This document shows positions 37,297-46,325 of a DNA stretch of 64,000 nucleotides, piece by piece. The DNA comes from Mycobacteroides saopaulense (GTDB lineage Bacteria > Actinomycetota > Actinomycetes > Mycobacteriales > Mycobacteriaceae). The DNA lies in NCBI RefSeq assembly GCF_001456355.1, contig NZ_CP010271.1, positions 1,550,001 to 1,614,000 on the forward strand, written 5' to 3'. The translations under genes and the position numbers were made by a program. The stretch's first letter is position 1. The number at the start of each line of letters is the position of its first letter. The notes below the pieces were generated by a model, which was given only the letters and a program-made list of their open reading frames with translations, searched no databases and was not told the origin of the DNA.

Positions 37297-37303
37297 CCGG
37301 CGC

Positions 37304-37741
37304 ATGGCCATCAAGCTCGAGAACGTTGGGATCGCCGTGCGCGACCTCGAAGCGACTATCGCGTTTTTCACCGACCTCGGTCTCACGGTCGTCGGCCGCG
37401 CCACGGTCAGCGGCGAGTGGACCGAGACGGCCGTGGGCCTCGATGGCAACCACGCGAACATCGCGATGCTCCAAACACCGGACGGTCATGGCCGCCTCGA
37501 ACTGTTCGAGTACATCCATCCCGAAGCAATCGAGTCGAATCCCACTCGTCCCAACGAGATTGGCATGCATCGTGTCGCCTTCTCAGTCGATGACATCGAC
37601 CAAGCCCTTGAGATAGCCGCGAAGCACGGCTGTCATCCACTTCGAGGCGTCGCGACCTACGAAGACATCTACAAACTCACGTACGTTCGCGGCCCCAGCG
37701 GCATCATCGTGATGCTCGCCGAGGAGCTGCAGAAGGGCTGA
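37304..37741 (+). CDS. VOC/glyoxalase family protein
   Basis: A 145-residue vicinal-oxygen-chelate protein with the two beta-alpha-beta-beta-beta halves: LENVGIAVRDLEATIAFFTDLGL then MHRVAFSVDDIDQALEIAAKHGC, ending in YVRGPSGIIVMLAEEL. Possible metal ligands are GHGRLELFE in the first half and H of MHRVAF in the second. Glyoxalase, dioxygenase and resistance proteins share this fold, so the reaction is unknown. ATG 37304. Confidence 0.88.
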   Translation: MAIKLENVGIAVRDLEATIAFFTDLGLTVVGRATVSGEWTETAVGLDGNHANIAMLQTPDGHGRLELFEYIHPEAIESNPTRPNEIGMHRVAFSVDDIDQALEIAAKHGCHPLRGVATYEDIYKLTYVRGPSGIIVMLAEELQKG

Positions 37742-37761
37742 CCGGACTTGCTCTGCCGCCG

Positions 37762-38250
37762 ATGCGAGTCATACTTCATCCGGTGAGGAGCGCAGTGCGT
37801 GTGGGCGTGGTCTTGATGGCCTGCGCGCTTGTTTCGTGCTCACGCGCCCCCGAGCTTCCGCCGATGGAAACCGAGGTGAGCGACGGCCCGTTGGTCTGCA
37901 AGGTCCAGGAGATGGTCCGCCTCGGAAACATGGTGCCGATGCTGACCTCGCACGGTTCGCTGCCGCGACCAACCGGGTATTGGGCGGCGTTCTCGATCGT
38001 GGTCACCAACAACGGCGCCGAGAAGTCGAGCGCATTCAATGTCACCGACCAATCGTTAGCCACCTCGGAGGGGCCTGTCGTGCCCCTACCGAAGATCCAT
38101 GAACTTTTGGGCAATCCTGTCGACGTCCTCGCCGGGGATCAGGAGACGTTCACCGTCGCCTTCGAGGTGCTTCCCGGCGCGATCATGCGCTCCTTGACCC
38201 TTCGGTGCGGCACCAAGTCCATCACCGTGGGCGTGGACCAGCCGAGCTAG
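37762..38250 (+). CDS. Lipoprotein with DUF4352-like extracellular domain
   Basis: A 162-residue lipoprotein. The signal ends in lipobox ALVSC with C26 as the lipidated residue. The mature domain has FSIVVTNNGAEKSSAFNV and LAGDQETFTVAFEVLPGA, an immunoglobulin-like pattern of secreted DUF4352-type proteins, plus two Cys (VCKVQEM, LRCGTK). It starts 20 bases after the VOC gene. A GTG at 37798 would also leave a signal peptide. Function unknown. Confidence 0.7.
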   Translation: MRVILHPVRSAVRVGVVLMACALVSCSRAPELPPMETEVSDGPLVCKVQEMVRLGNMVPMLTSHGSLPRPTGYWAAFSIVVTNNGAEKSSAFNVTDQSLATSEGPVVPLPKIHELLGNPVDVLAGDQETFTVAFEVLPGAIMRSLTLRCGTKSITVGVDQPS

Positions 38251-38344
38251 CCGGCACCCCGCGACGCGCGTTTATCTCCCGACAATGTCGGGTATCCGAG
38301 CGTGCACCACCCGAACAACTGGTGACGAGGCAAGGAGCGGGCGC

Positions 38345-38548
38345 ATGACCGTCGTAGCCGGAAGTACGTTCGAGCGATTGGTGGGCGGCCGTCTCACCAC
38401 CTATGTCGTCAAGGCCGTGCGTTGGGCACCGTTTCAGTACGCCGAGGTGGAACCCGTGAAGGGCGGCAGACGCCAATCGATGCCGCTGCGGGAGATCGAG
38501 GAGCGTGTGGTCGATTTCCGGTCCCTGGAGGAGCTCGCGGATCTCTAA
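38345..38548 (+). CDS. Small hypothetical protein
   Basis: A 67-residue protein with a clear AAGGAGCGGG ribosome site before ATG 38345. The sequence (FERLVGGRLTTYVVKAVRWAP, then MPLREIEERVVDFRS) looks structured, mixed alpha/beta, without membrane segment or Cys. Not recognised. It lies 32 bases upstream of a small secreted protein gene. Confidence 0.65.
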   Translation: MTVVAGSTFERLVGGRLTTYVVKAVRWAPFQYAEVEPVKGGRRQSMPLREIEERVVDFRSLEELADL

Positions 38549-38580
38549 ATCCCAAGCCGCAGCGGGACTATCCTGGAGGC

Positions 38581-38847
38581 ATGAAGCGACCACGCAAAGT
38601 GGCGCGAATTCTCGGCTCCGCACTTGTCGCGGCAGCTCTGGCTTCAGCGCCAATGATCTTGCCCAGCCCGGCAGCGGGCACCGCCCACGCGACCGTATGC
38701 GCGTCGGCCGGAACCACCTCCAAATGCGAGGGTGTGCCCAGCTCGGCCTGGTACGGCTACGGCTATTACCCACCCGGTGCGTACTGGGGAGCTCCGGGAT
38801 ACCCGCCCTTAGCGGGGGCGGGCATCCCGATACGTCCTATCCCTTGA
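38581..38847 (+). CDS. Small secreted Tyr/Pro/Gly-rich protein
   Basis: An 88-residue protein with a signal peptide (MKRPRKVARILGSALVAAAL) ending near the AHA at about 36. The mature part has two Cys (VCASAGTTSKC) and an aromatic low-complexity tail (WYGYGYYPPGAYWG). This layout is common to small mycobacterial exported proteins of unknown role. Its stop region overlaps the convergent lipoprotein gene by 11 bases. Confidence 0.65.
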   Translation: MKRPRKVARILGSALVAAALASAPMILPSPAAGTAHATVCASAGTTSKCEGVPSSAWYGYGYYPPGAYWGAPGYPPLAGAGIPIRPIP

Positions 38848-39550
38848 CGGCGTTGACGGCCTTCACGAAGACGTCGGACAGCTCGTTACGGTCGACCTCA
38901 CCCATGCCCGACACCGACACGGCGTGGTGATCGTCGAGCTGCGCGGAGTAGGCGACCTGCGCCATTTCCTTCTCCATGCCGGGCGCGCTGATCTTGATAC
39001 TGGTCGAGGTCCCGCTCGTCGTCACTCCGTCGATGGCGGGCGCGTCGATCTTCTCGCCGGTGCCCTCGGCCATGCCGGCGATCGAAATGGTGAACTTGTC
39101 GCACGCGCCGCCCGTGGTGTCGGCGGGAATCGGGTTCACAGTCTCCATCGCCGCGGCGATGATCATCGTCTTGGACAGCGGATCGGCGCCGCCCTTGGCT
39201 CCGGTGATGCCCTGCATCGACGTCCCGGTCACCTGCGGGAAGGCGCCCAACATCTTGTCGGCGCATTCCTGCGGCGTGAAGGTGGCCTTGTCGAAGATGC
39301 CCTTCATCTGGTCGAGCATCTCCTGGGTGACCGTCGTCTTGGGCTGCACCTCGACGGTGTACCCGGCGGGGAACTGGTCCTTGATGGTGTCGATCTTGGC
39401 GATGTCGATGCTGCTGGCCGGGGCCGCAGAGCTGGTGGCGCTGCTGACCGACGTGTCCGCGGACTCGTCCTTCTTGTCGTTGTTCGAACACGCCAGCAAC
39501 AGTCCGCCGGTCAATACGACGGTGCCGAAAACGGTAAGCGAACGATTCAT
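38837..39550 (-). CDS. Lipoprotein, DUF5642-like
   Basis: A 237-residue lipoprotein with signal and lipobox (GGLLLACSNN). A Ser/Ala/Asp-rich linker (about 25-47) is followed by IDTIKDQFPAGYTVEVQPKT, ECADKMLGAF and further segments typical of mycobacterial DUF5642 lipoproteins, related in layout to LppH/PknH sensor-type domains. Two mature Cys (QECADK, GACDKF) probably pair. It is divergent from the VIT-family gene with 59 bases between. Function unknown. Confidence 0.72.
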   Translation of the reverse strand: MNRSLTVFGTVVLTGGLLLACSNNDKKDESADTSVSSATSSAAPASSIDIAKIDTIKDQFPAGYTVEVQPKTTVTQEMLDQMKGIFDKATFTPQECADKMLGAFPQVTGTSMQGITGAKGGADPLSKTMIIAAAMETVNPIPADTTGGACDKFTISIAGMAEGTGEKIDAPAIDGVTTSGTSTSIKISAPGMEKEMAQVAYSAQLDDHHAVSVSGMGEVDRNELSDVFVKAVNAVKG

Positions 39551-39609
39551 GTCGGTAATTCCCCTCTGAGCAGTGCGTTTTCAGCAACCTGGAAGTAGAT
39601 TCAATCATC

Positions 39610-40341
39610 GTGGCAATCGACGGCTCTACGGGATCTGCCGAACTACCGCATGAATTTGACCACACGCACCCAGACGTGTCCGGGGGATGGTTGCGTGCGG
39701 CCACGTTCGGCGCCATGGACGGCCTGGTTACCAACACGGCTCTGGTCGCCGGTGTGGGTGCCAGCGGGCTCGACGCGCACGCCATCGTGCTGACCGGCGC
39801 GGCCAGTCTGGTGGCGGGTGCGTTCTCGATGGCGCTCGGGGAATTCACGTCGGTATCGACGTCCAACTCGCAGATCGAGCACGAGGCGAGCGTGGAGCGT
39901 CGCGCGATCCAGCTGCATCCGGACGCCGAGAAGCAGGAGCTCATCGGCATGCTCGGCGACATCGGCCTCTCGCCGCAGACCGCGGCTGCCGCGGCCGACG
40001 AGATCCATCGGGACGAGAACACCGCGGTGACGATTCACCTCACCCGCGAGCTCGGCGTCAATCCCAACGACACCCCGTCGCCGTGGGTGGCCGCCATCTC
40101 CTCGTTCCTGACATTCTCGGTGGGCGCCGTGGTGCCGCTGATCCCGTTCCTGCTGGGCTTCGCGTCACTATGGGCCGGGCTGATCTGCGGCGGCGTGGGC
40201 CTGCTCATCGCAGGATGGGTCGCTGGGCGCTTCACCGCGCGGGCCCCGTGGATAAGTGCCGTGCGACAGTTGGCCTTTGGCGCCATCGCTATCGGTGCCA
40301 CCTACCTGATAGGCCATGTGATCGGCGTCGCGGTGAATTAG
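39610..40341 (+). CDS. VIT1/CCC1 family Fe/Mn transporter
   Basis: A 243-residue membrane protein with the VIT family signature GWLRAATFGAMDGLVTNTALVAGVGAS in the first membrane segments. A cytosolic helical part has EHEASVERRAIQLHPDAEKQEL and ADEIHRDENTAV, with acid residues suited to metal handling, and three C-terminal membrane helices follow. Family members move Fe2+ or Mn2+ out of the cytosol. The start is GTG 39610. No IdeR-like box is seen in the 59 bases upstream. Confidence 0.88.
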   Translation: MAIDGSTGSAELPHEFDHTHPDVSGGWLRAATFGAMDGLVTNTALVAGVGASGLDAHAIVLTGAASLVAGAFSMALGEFTSVSTSNSQIEHEASVERRAIQLHPDAEKQELIGMLGDIGLSPQTAAAAADEIHRDENTAVTIHLTRELGVNPNDTPSPWVAAISSFLTFSVGAVVPLIPFLLGFASLWAGLICGGVGLLIAGWVAGRFTARAPWISAVRQLAFGAIAIGATYLIGHVIGVAVN

Positions 40342-40404
40342 TGCCCCGCGCGGCGAAGCTGAGAAGGCGCTGAGAGCGGTTGAGCCTGCTGGCAGAATTG
40401 TGAA

Positions 40405-42426
40405 GTGAATTTCACCAGGGTGCCGCTGAAACCCGATGAGTTGGCCCAGGCGGCCGTCATGGCCGCGCTCACCGCATCCATGGTCATCATCGGCACCACC
40501 CTGCCCATCTTCGGCGCCATCCAACTGCTCGGCGCGGTTCCCATGGGTCTGCTCGGCTACCGGTATCGCGTCCGGGTGCTGCTGGCCGCGGCACTGGCCG
40601 GTGGCGTCATCGCGTTCCTGCTCGCCGGGCTCGGCGGATTCATCGCGATGTGCCAATGCGTCTACATCGGCGGCCTCACCGGGGTGGTGCGCCGTCGCGG
40701 GCACGGCATGCCCGTGTTGACGGTGCTCGGGGTCATCTGCAGCACGATCATCGCCGCCTTGGCGGTCGGCGCGCTGTCGCTGCTGGAACGGATGCGCACC
40801 CTGCTCTTCGATGCGCTGCGGGCCTCGCTGGAGGGCCTGTTCAAGATGATTGCGCATGTGCCGCATCTGGAATTCGTGGGTGCGGACGCCACCAGCGCCA
40901 TCGACTTCGCGATGCGCAACTGGGTGTGGTTCATCGGCGGCATCGTCTTCACCTTCGTGCTGCTGCACACGATGTTCGGCTGGTGGGTGCTCTCCCGGGT
41001 GATCAGGCGGCTCGCCGTGATCCCCGATGTGCACCAGCTCGATCCGCCGGCCGACGCGGGTGCGGTGGGCCCGGTGCCAGTTCGTCTGCACGATGTGCGT
41101 TTCCGCTATCCGCGTGGCGAAGCCGATGCGCTGGCGCCGCTTTCGATGCACATCGATATCGGTGAGCACGTCGCGATCACCGGCCCCAACGGTTCCGGCA
41201 AGAGCACCCTCATGCGCATCCTGGCCGGGCGCGAACCCACGTCCGGTGAGATCCAGCGGCCCGGAACGGTGGGTCTCGGCGCGGTCGGTGGCACCGCCAT
41301 CGTCATGCAGCATCCGGAAAGTCAGGTGCTGGGCACCAAGGTCGCCGACGACGTGGTGTGGGGCCTGCCCGCCGATCACCAGGTCGATATCGACGGTCTG
41401 CTGCGCGAGGTCGGGCTGGAGGGCATGGGGCAGCACAGCACGTCGTCGCTGTCGGGCGGAGAGCTACAGCGGCTGGCAGTGGCTTCGGCGCTGGCGCGCG
41501 AACCCGCGCTGCTGGTGGCCGATGAGATCACCAGCATGGTCGACCCGCAGGGACGCCAGGATCTGCTCGGGGTCCTGTCCCGGCTCACCGCCCAGCACCG
41601 AACATCCTTGGTGCACATCACACATTTTCAGTCCGAGGCTGTCGCCGCTGACCGCGAAGTGGCGCTGCGTGCCGTCAACGGCAAGACGGCCCGTACTGCG
41701 ATTCAGACCGTGCCCGTGCCCACCACCACGGCCGCGACGCCCGATGTCGAGTCGCCGGTGGTTCTCGAATTCGACTCCGTCGGCCATCAATATGCCAGCG
41801 GCACACCATGGTCCAAGACGGCGTTGCACGATGTGTCGCTGACCGTCCACGAGGGCGACGGTGTGCTCATCCACGGCGGCAACGGCTCGGGCAAGTCGAC
41901 GCTGGCCTGGATCGCCGCCGGCCTCACCAAACCCACGACGGGCCAGTGCCTTTTGGACGGTAAGCCGGTCTCCGATCAGGTGGGGTCCGTCGCCATCTGT
42001 TTCCAGGCGGCCCGGTTGCAGCTGCTGCGCAGCCGCGTCGACTACGAGATTGCCTCGGCAGCAGGGTTTTCGGGGCGCGATACGGCGCGCGCCATCGAGG
42101 CTCTGGCCCGGGTGGGACTCGAGCCCGGCTTGGCCACGCGTCCCATCGATCAACTCAGTGGCGGCCAGATGCGCCGGGTGGTGTTGGCCGGATTGCTGGC
42201 CCGCTCGCCGCGTGCGCTCATTCTGGATGAGCCGCTCGCGGGTCTGGATGCCGAGGCGCAGGCCGGCCTGCTGCGGCTGCTGATCGAGGTGCGTGAGCGT
42301 GAACGGCTGACCATCGTGGTCATCTCGCATGACTTCGACGGCATGCAGGAGCTGTGTCCGCGCACCGTGCACCTGCAATCCGGCGTGCTGCTGCCCGAGT
42401 CGGTGGCATCGGGGGACCGGTCATGA
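40405..42426 (+). CDS. ECF transporter fusion: membrane S-component-like domain plus two ATPase domains (Rv2326c-like)
   Basis: A 673-residue fusion. Residues 1-215 form about six membrane helices like an ECF substrate-binding component. Two ABC ATPase domains follow, with Walker [10 protein letters not shown] (260-268) and GGNGSGKST (491-499) and signatures LSGGELQR and LSGGQMRR. The second Walker B is [11 protein letters not shown]; in the first it is [12 protein letters not shown]. The same three-part design is seen in M. tuberculosis Rv2326c. ECF systems import vitamins or metals. The substrate is unknown. Start GTG 40405; ATGA overlap with ecfT. Confidence 0.9.
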   Translation: MNFTRVPLKPDELAQAAVMAALTASMVIIGTTLPIFGAIQLLGAVPMGLLGYRYRVRVLLAAALAGGVIAFLLAGLGGFIAMCQCVYIGGLTGVVRRRGHGMPVLTVLGVICSTIIAALAVGALSLLERMRTLLFDALRASLEGLFKMIAHVPHLEFVGADATSAIDFAMRNWVWFIGGIVFTFVLLHTMFGWWVLSRVIRRLAVIPDVHQLDPPADAGAVGPVPVRLHDVRFRYPRGEADALAPLSMHIDIGEHVAITGPNGSGKSTLMRILAGREPTSGEIQRPGTVGLGAVGGTAIVMQHPESQVLGTKVADDVVWGLPADHQVDIDGLLREVGLEGMGQHSTSSLSGGELQRLAVASALAREPALLVADEITSMVDPQGRQDLLGVLSRLTAQHRTSLVHITHFQSEAVAADREVALRAVNGKTARTAIQTVPVPTTTAATPDVESPVVLEFDSVGHQYASGTPWSKTALHDVSLTVHEGDGVLIHGGNGSGKSTLAWIAAGLTKPTTGQCLLDGKPVSDQVGSVAICFQAARLQLLRSRVDYEIASAAGFSGRDTARAIEALARVGLEPGLATRPIDQLSGGQMRRVVLAGLLARSPRALILDEPLAGLDAEAQAGLLRLLIEVRERERLTIVVISHDFDGMQELCPRTVHLQSGVLLPESVASGDRS

Positions 42427-43229
42427 CCACGACACGTGCACCGCGCCGCCCCGTTGTGCTGTTGCGTCCGGTGCCCGGCACCTCGACCATTCACGAGCTG
42501 TGGGCGGGGACCAAACTCATTGCGGTCTTCCTGATTTCGGTGCTGCTGACGCTGTTTCCCACCTGGACAGCTATCGGAGCGGTGGCCGGGTTGGTGATCC
42601 TCACCGCGTGGCTGGCGTACATTCCGCGCGGCGCCGTACCCACCATCCCGATGTGGATGCTGGCGCTGGTGATCGGCGGTAGCCTCACCGTGTTCTTCAG
42701 CGGCGGGCCACCGTTTTGGCACATCGGCGGATTGACCATCGGATTCCACGGGGTGCTCGCGGTCGCGCGCACGACCGCCGTCGCGATAGTGCTGCTCGGT
42801 GCCGGAGCCATGGTGTCGTGGACCACCAATGTCTCCGAGATCGCGCCCGCGGTGGCGCTCTTGGGTCGGCCGCTGAAGGTCTTCGGGATCCCGGTCGACG
42901 AGCGCGCCGCCACGCTGGCGCTGTCGTTGCGGTCATTCCCGATGTTGTTCGACGAGTTCCGGGTGCTGGTCGCGGCCCGCAGGCTGCGTCCTCCTCAGGT
43001 GCGCGAGGGCAGGCGCGGGTTCCGGTGGGTGTCCGAGGTGGTCGATATGCTCACGGCGGCCATCACGGTCGCCCTGCGGCGTGCCTCGGAGATGGGGGAT
43101 GCGATCACGGCGCGCGGTGGTACCGGGCAGATCGCGGCGCACCCGGTGCGGCCGGGTCTGCGTGATGCGGTGGCGCTACTGCTGCTGATCGCGGTCGGAA
43201 CCGCGGTCGTGTTGTTCGAGGTGCTGTAG
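42423..43229 (+). CDS. ecfT: ECF transporter transmembrane protein EcfT (Rv2325c-like)
   Basis: A 268-residue CbiQ/EcfT-family membrane protein with hydrophobic segments at about 35-60, 65-95 and 100-135. A cytosolic coupling part includes [15 protein letters not shown] and [16 protein letters not shown]; the A-R-[RG]-type coupling motifs contact the two ATPase domains. ATG 42423 overlaps the fused component (ATGA), so the two genes form one transporter. Confidence 0.9.
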   Translation: MTTTRAPRRPVVLLRPVPGTSTIHELWAGTKLIAVFLISVLLTLFPTWTAIGAVAGLVILTAWLAYIPRGAVPTIPMWMLALVIGGSLTVFFSGGPPFWHIGGLTIGFHGVLAVARTTAVAIVLLGAGAMVSWTTNVSEIAPAVALLGRPLKVFGIPVDERAATLALSLRSFPMLFDEFRVLVAARRLRPPQVREGRRGFRWVSEVVDMLTAAITVALRRASEMGDAITARGGTGQIAAHPVRPGLRDAVALLLLIAVGTAVVLFEVL

Positions 43230-43245
43230 CGCGGGGGAATGGCGT

Positions 43246-43301
43246 CGAGTGTGCCGATGGTGTCGATTTCTGGGGGAATTTCGACCGTATCCGCACACTC
43301 G
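43246..43301. terminator. Long inverted repeat between convergent ecfT and uspC
   Basis: CGAGTGTGC (from 43246) and GCACACTCG (to 43301) form the perfect base of an imperfect stem of about 24 bp around a G-rich loop. It fills the 80-base gap between two converging genes, so a bidirectional terminator is the simplest reading. Confidence 0.6.
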
Positions 43302-43309
43302 GCGCGCAG

Positions 43310-44572
43310 TTACCGCTCCAGTGCCTTGTTCGCCGCCTGCTGCGCCTGTTGCAACGCGGTGTGTACGTCGAGCCGTCCCAGGAACATCTCGGCGAAATAG
43401 GGCTTCAGCGCGGCGAACCCGGCCCCGTAGCCACGCCCATTGGGTGCGGCGATCTGGGGACCGTTGAGCACCTCGAAGAACGGTGCGACGTCGACGCCCT
43501 TGCCCGCCCAGTGCTGAAAGTACGGCTCCCGCGCGCTGAGCACGGCCGGGATCGCCGCGCCGTCACGGCCCAGGAACGCGTTCCCGTCGGCGCTACCCAT
43601 CCAGGCCAGCACCCGCTGGACGGCCTCGGGATGCGCCGACGACGAGTTCGCGGCCGCCACAATGCCGTTGGTGACGCTGACCCGGCCCTGCGGTCCGGCG
43701 GGCATCATCGCCACGCCCCACGGGAAGGTGGCGTTCGCCTGGATCTGTGCCAGGTTATAGGTGCCGGACTGGAACAGCGCCATCCGTCCCTGCAGGAACT
43801 GGTTGCGCGAGAAGTCGTTGTTGTCGTTGGTGTCGGCGGCCGACGGCGCCACCTTGTCGACGTTGATCAGATCCACCAGGTAGGTGAAGGCCATCTGCGC
43901 GCGCGGGTTGGCGAACGCGAACCGGTCGTCGGCCTGGAACACCGCACCCGCCGAGCCGAGGTAATTCAGGTAGATGCCTTGTAAGTCGTTGGCGGCGTTG
44001 TATCCCCAATGGCCGGGCCCGGTGAGCCGGTGCAGCATCGGGCGTAGCGTGTCGACGGAGGGATCGGCATCCCAGCGCAGTTCGGCGAGCTCGGTGGGAT
44101 CGACCTGGGCCTCGTCGAGCAGGTTCTTGTTGTAGTACAGGGCAATCCCGGCATCGCTGAGCTGTGGCACGCCCCAGAGCTTGCCGCCGCGGGTGAATTG
44201 GGCGACGACGGATGGATCCCAGTCCGCGTGCGGTGCAACGGGGATGAGGTTCCCGGTGTCGGAGTAGTCGGACAGGTAGCCGCTGTTGACCCAGAAGATG
44301 TCGTCGGCGCCGTGCCCGGCCACATCGGTGCGCAGACTGTTGAAGTAGCTCGCATACGAGGTGACGGTGACGGTCACCTCGATCTCGGGATTGCGGCGGC
44401 TGAACTCGCCGAACGAGCTGCGATACGCCGTGGCCACCTGCTCGTCCCAGACCCGGACGGTGACTACCGTCTTCCCGTGCGGCGTCTTCGGAATTCCCAG
44501 CCATACCGCGATTCCGAAGAGCAGCAGCGCAACCAGCCCGAGGACCAACACGGCGCGTGTCGAGGATTTCAT
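43310..44572 (-). CDS. uspC: UspC-like sugar ABC transporter substrate-binding protein
   Basis: A 420-residue family 1 extracellular solute-binding protein. After MKSSTRAV comes a hydrophobic anchor (LVLGLVALLLFGIAVWLGI). The mature part has typical SBP segments: VTVRVWDEQVATAYRSSF, DDIFWVNSGYL, LWGVPQLSDAGIALYYNKNLLDEA and FQSGTYNL. No lipobox Cys is present, so it is anchored by the helix or secreted. ATG 44572 overlaps the uspB stop by one base (TGATG); the longer upstream frame belongs to other genes. Order and synteny match M. tuberculosis uspA-uspB-uspC (Rv2316-Rv2318), an amino-sugar importer. Confidence 0.88.
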   Translation of the reverse strand: MKSSTRAVLVLGLVALLLFGIAVWLGIPKTPHGKTVVTVRVWDEQVATAYRSSFGEFSRRNPEIEVTVTVTSYASYFNSLRTDVAGHGADDIFWVNSGYLSDYSDTGNLIPVAPHADWDPSVVAQFTRGGKLWGVPQLSDAGIALYYNKNLLDEAQVDPTELAELRWDADPSVDTLRPMLHRLTGPGHWGYNAANDLQGIYLNYLGSAGAVFQADDRFAFANPRAQMAFTYLVDLINVDKVAPSAADTNDNNDFSRNQFLQGRMALFQSGTYNLAQIQANATFPWGVAMMPAGPQGRVSVTNGIVAAANSSSAHPEAVQRVLAWMGSADGNAFLGRDGAAIPAVLSAREPYFQHWAGKGVDVAPFFEVLNGPQIAAPNGRGYGAGFAALKPYFAEMFLGRLDVHTALQQAQQAANKALER

Positions 44573-45387
44573 CACTTGAGTCCGCTCAACGTGATGGAAC
44601 GGACGATGTACTTCTGGAACGCCACGAACAGCATCACCAGCGGCACGATCGCCACCGTGGTCGCCGCCATCACGATGGGCCACTGCGCATTGAACTGGGA
44701 CTGCAGCCCGGCGGTCGCGACGGTCAGCACCCGCCAGTTGCCTCCGCTGGTGATCACCAACGGCCACATGAAGTTGTTCCATTGCGACACCACGGTGATG
44801 AGCGTCAGCGTGATCAGGATCGGCCGGCTGACCGGAACCACCACATGCCACAGGATGTCCAGGGTGCTGGCCCCGTCCAGCCGGGCCGCGCGAATCAGGT
44901 CGTCGGGGATGGTGCGGAAATGTTCACGCAGCAGGAAGATCGCGTAGGGCGATCCGAACATGAACGGGATGACCAACGCCCAGAACGTGTTCCGCAGGCC
45001 GACCTGCGTCAGCATCAGATACATCGGCACCACGGTCACCGTGGCCGGAATCATCAGCGTGGCCAGGTACACCCAGAACAATCCGTCGCGCCCCGGGAAC
45101 TGCAGGCGCGCGAAGGCGTACGCGGCCAGCACGGAGAACGTCAGCTGGCCGATCACGATGATCGCCGTCATCAACACCGTCACCAGTGCCGCGCGCCCGA
45201 ACCCGGCGTCGGCCAGCCCGGTGTAGTTGGCGATCGTGAACGGATTCGGCGGGGCCAACGGAGAGTCGGCAGAGAACTGCTGCGTGGTCTTCAGCGATGC
45301 CGACAGGGCGAACAGGAACGGCCCGAGCGTGAGTGCTGCGCCCAGGATCAACAAGAGATAGACGAGCGCATTCCTAGACCAGGTCAT
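44572..45387 (-). CDS. uspB: UspB-like sugar ABC transporter permease
   Basis: A 271-residue MalG-type permease with six membrane segments and the EAA loop AARLDGASTLDILWHVVVP (about 180-200), which docks the ATPase. No ATPase gene is in this operon; such systems in actinobacteria often share a multi-use MsiK/UgpC-type ATPase. ATG 45387 overlaps the uspA end by 14 bases. Confidence 0.92.
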   Translation of the reverse strand: MTWSRNALVYLLLILGAALTLGPFLFALSASLKTTQQFSADSPLAPPNPFTIANYTGLADAGFGRAALVTVLMTAIIVIGQLTFSVLAAYAFARLQFPGRDGLFWVYLATLMIPATVTVVPMYLMLTQVGLRNTFWALVIPFMFGSPYAIFLLREHFRTIPDDLIRAARLDGASTLDILWHVVVPVSRPILITLTLITVVSQWNNFMWPLVITSGGNWRVLTVATAGLQSQFNAQWPIVMAATTVAIVPLVMLFVAFQKYIVRSITLSGLK

Positions 45388-46252
45388 AGCTCACCCGCGT
45401 CCGGAAGTAGCGGTGCTGGATCACCGTGACGGTCACCAGGATCAGGAACAGGATCAGCGACATCGCGGCCGAACGTCCCACATGAGCGGACTCGAACGCC
45501 TCGGCGTACACGCGGTGCGCGGCCAGGTCGGTGCGGTTCTGCGGCCCACCGCCGGTGAGCGCGTACACGGTGTCGAAGGTCTGCACCGCACTCACCACCC
45601 CGGTGACAAGGACGAAGAAGAAGGTGGGCCGCAGCATCGGCAGGGTGATACGGCGGAACCGCTGCCAGGCCGTCGCACCGTCCACGCGGGCCGCGTTGTG
45701 CACATCGCCCGGGATGGCCAGCAGACCCGCCATGAAGAACAGCGCCACATAACCGACGTTTGTCCACACACTCACCGCCGCCACCACCGGCAGCGCCAGC
45801 GAGGGGTCGGTGAGCCATTCGATGCGCGCGCCGAGGAGGCGCTCCATAAAGAACCCGATCGCGCCATCGGTGGGTGCCAACATCCAGTGCCACAGCACGC
45901 CGATGGCCAGCGGCGCGCAGATCCAGGGGATCACGTAGATGGTCCGGAACAGCACGGTGCCGGGCAGGCCGCGCACCAGCAGCGTCGCCGCGAAAAGCCC
46001 GAGCGCCGTCTGCACCGGGATCACCAACGCCACGAAAAGCAGCGTCACCAGCAGGGAGTGACCAAAGGCGCCGTCGGTGAGCACCGAACGCCAGTTGTCC
46101 AGGCCGACGAACTCGATGGGGCCCAGCAGATCCCAGCGGCACAGGCTCAGCCACACCACCACCAACATGGGCAGCAACAGAAACGCGGCCACCCCGAAAA
46201 GACTCGGGGCCAGCAGCCCGTATGCGACGGCTGTCTGCCGCGACCTACTCAC
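45374..46252 (-). CDS. uspA: UspA-like sugar ABC transporter permease
   Basis: A 292-residue MalF-type permease with six membrane segments and EAA loop AARVDGATAWQRFRRITLPM (about 210-230). First gene of the uspABC operon, divergent from the TldD gene with 73 bases between. Imports a sugar together with UspB and UspC. The substrate, thought to be an amino sugar in M. tuberculosis, is inferred by homology. Confidence 0.92.
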   Translation of the reverse strand: MSRSRQTAVAYGLLAPSLFGVAAFLLLPMLVVVWLSLCRWDLLGPIEFVGLDNWRSVLTDGAFGHSLLVTLLFVALVIPVQTALGLFAATLLVRGLPGTVLFRTIYVIPWICAPLAIGVLWHWMLAPTDGAIGFFMERLLGARIEWLTDPSLALPVVAAVSVWTNVGYVALFFMAGLLAIPGDVHNAARVDGATAWQRFRRITLPMLRPTFFFVLVTGVVSAVQTFDTVYALTGGGPQNRTDLAAHRVYAEAFESAHVGRSAAMSLILFLILVTVTVIQHRYFRTRVSYDLV

Positions 46253-46266
46253 GGGAACATTAAATC

Positions 46267-46291
46267 GCCGATGAGCCGCTTGCGCGAAGAG
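46267..46291 (+). repeat. 25-bp direct repeat, copy 1
   Basis: Identical to 47835-47859, beginning GCCGATGAGCCG and ending CGCGAAGAG. It sits in the uspA-tldD divergent gap, 35 bases before the tldD start. It could encode a short M-S-R-L-R-E-E peptide start, or be a dispersed genomic repeat. Confidence 0.7.
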
Positions 46292-46325
46292 CGGGTGCCT
46301 GGACGGCGACGGTAGCGTTGAGCGT

